A stretch of DNA of 52,867 nt, from positions 1 to 52,867 of the forward strand of contig JABMNK010000044.1 in assembly GCA_013204595.1 (NCBI GenBank). Direction: 5' to 3'. Below are positions 52,766-52,867 of the stretch, piece by piece. The notes beneath the pieces are model-generated. The model ran no database searches, had not been told where the DNA came from, and was given only the letters and a program-made list of their open reading frames with translations. Made by a program: the position numbers and the translations under genes. Positions within the stretch are counted from its first letter, which is position 1, and every line of letters begins with the position of its first letter. This DNA is from Flammeovirgaceae bacterium. Lineage in GTDB: Bacteria; Bacteroidota; Bacteroidia; Cytophagales; Cyclobacteriaceae.

Positions 52766-52867
52766 AATTATAATTCCCCCCAATTTCAGGACAGCTAGTT
52801 AAAGTGTAAATTTAACAGTTGTATATGAGAAAAGAAAGACGAAAATTCAGTGCTGCCTTCAAGACGA
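52766..52867 (+). mobile_element. left end of an IS3-family element (partial)
   Basis: The window ends about 100 bases into the element. The ATTCCCCCCAATTTCAGGAC stretch followed by an AT-rich leader and OrfA resembles the left ends of IS3-family elements in Bacteroidota. The exact boundary is not certain: the right terminal repeat and the target duplication lie outside the window. Confidence 0.6.
52825..52867 (+). CDS. IS3-family transposase OrfA (partial, 5' end)
   Basis: The frame MRKERRKFSAAFKT runs off the window. The basic start with 'RRKFSAAFK' is the typical opening of IS3/IS150-group OrfA, the helix-turn-helix protein that is frameshift-fused to OrfB. Only 14 codons are visible, so the group cannot be determined. 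Confidence 0.7.
   Translation, partial: MRKERRKFSAAFKT

Overview
The window is a chromosomal segment from a member of the Bacteroidota, most likely a Cytophagales-type (Flammeovirgaceae-like) bacterium, perhaps marine. This rests on gene content and signals: many lipoproteins with Bacteroidota-style lipoboxes, a BatC-type TPR tail, GIN-domain (DUF2807) and DUF4097 surface proteins, YwqK/MORN-like proteins, a sulfatase beside glycoside hydrolases, and repeated TAnnTTTG -7 boxes a few bases before start codons. DNA is AT-rich. Genes are dense on both strands. Apart from the first bases of an IS3-type transposase at the right edge, no phage, CRISPR or defence genes are seen.

Layout. 1-415: 3' end of a BatC-like TPR gene. 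458-6077 (+): thiolase, a long MORN-like repeat protein, then purC, a STAS protein, rnz and a YhhQ-type queuosine-precursor transporter. 6100-9988 (-): DUF819 membrane protein, CoA-type Nudix hydrolase, a small ORF, TPR lipoprotein and GIN-domain protein. 10041-15338: thioredoxin-like protein, YfcE-like phosphoesterase, M28 and M49 peptidases, and an iodotyrosine-deiodinase-like nitroreductase.

15373-26780 (-) is the most interesting block: a continuous run trpL-trpE-G-D-C-F-B-A, an aromatic amino acid hydroxylase, hisH-A-F-IE, and a lipoamide-dehydrogenase-like flavoprotein without its redox cysteines. In front of trpE there is an 18-residue leader peptide with three consecutive Trp codons, followed by a GC-rich hairpin and a 9-T tract. 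This is a candidate ribosome-mediated trp attenuator that could control the whole cluster.

26911-34784: a TerB-like gene, an outer-membrane protein with a decayed fragment beside it, the small SRP RNA with a good Bacteroidota promoter, fructose-6-phosphate aldolase/transaldolase, an unknown 67-residue protein, ftsE, an ECF sigma/anti-sigma/DUF4097 operon, and a serine-hydrolase-like lipoprotein whose catalytic motifs are degenerate. 35251-42641 (-): a carbohydrate cluster (GH26-like protein lacking the acid/base Glu, sulfatase, TlpA-like lipoprotein, sugar MFS porter, GH32 fructanase) without SusC/SusD. 42766-48860: PlsC-type acyltransferase, selD-mnmH for tRNA selenouridine, then a TIM-barrel isomerase, a Gfo/Idh/MocA oxidoreductase and an SUMF-type protein. 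49041-52566 (+): MORN-like lipoprotein, SCO protein, YHYH lipoprotein, a strong bidirectional terminator and an LpxL-type acyltransferase. At the right edge a small membrane-protein gene appears to be cut by the IS3-type element.

All assignments come from reading motifs by eye; no database search was possible.
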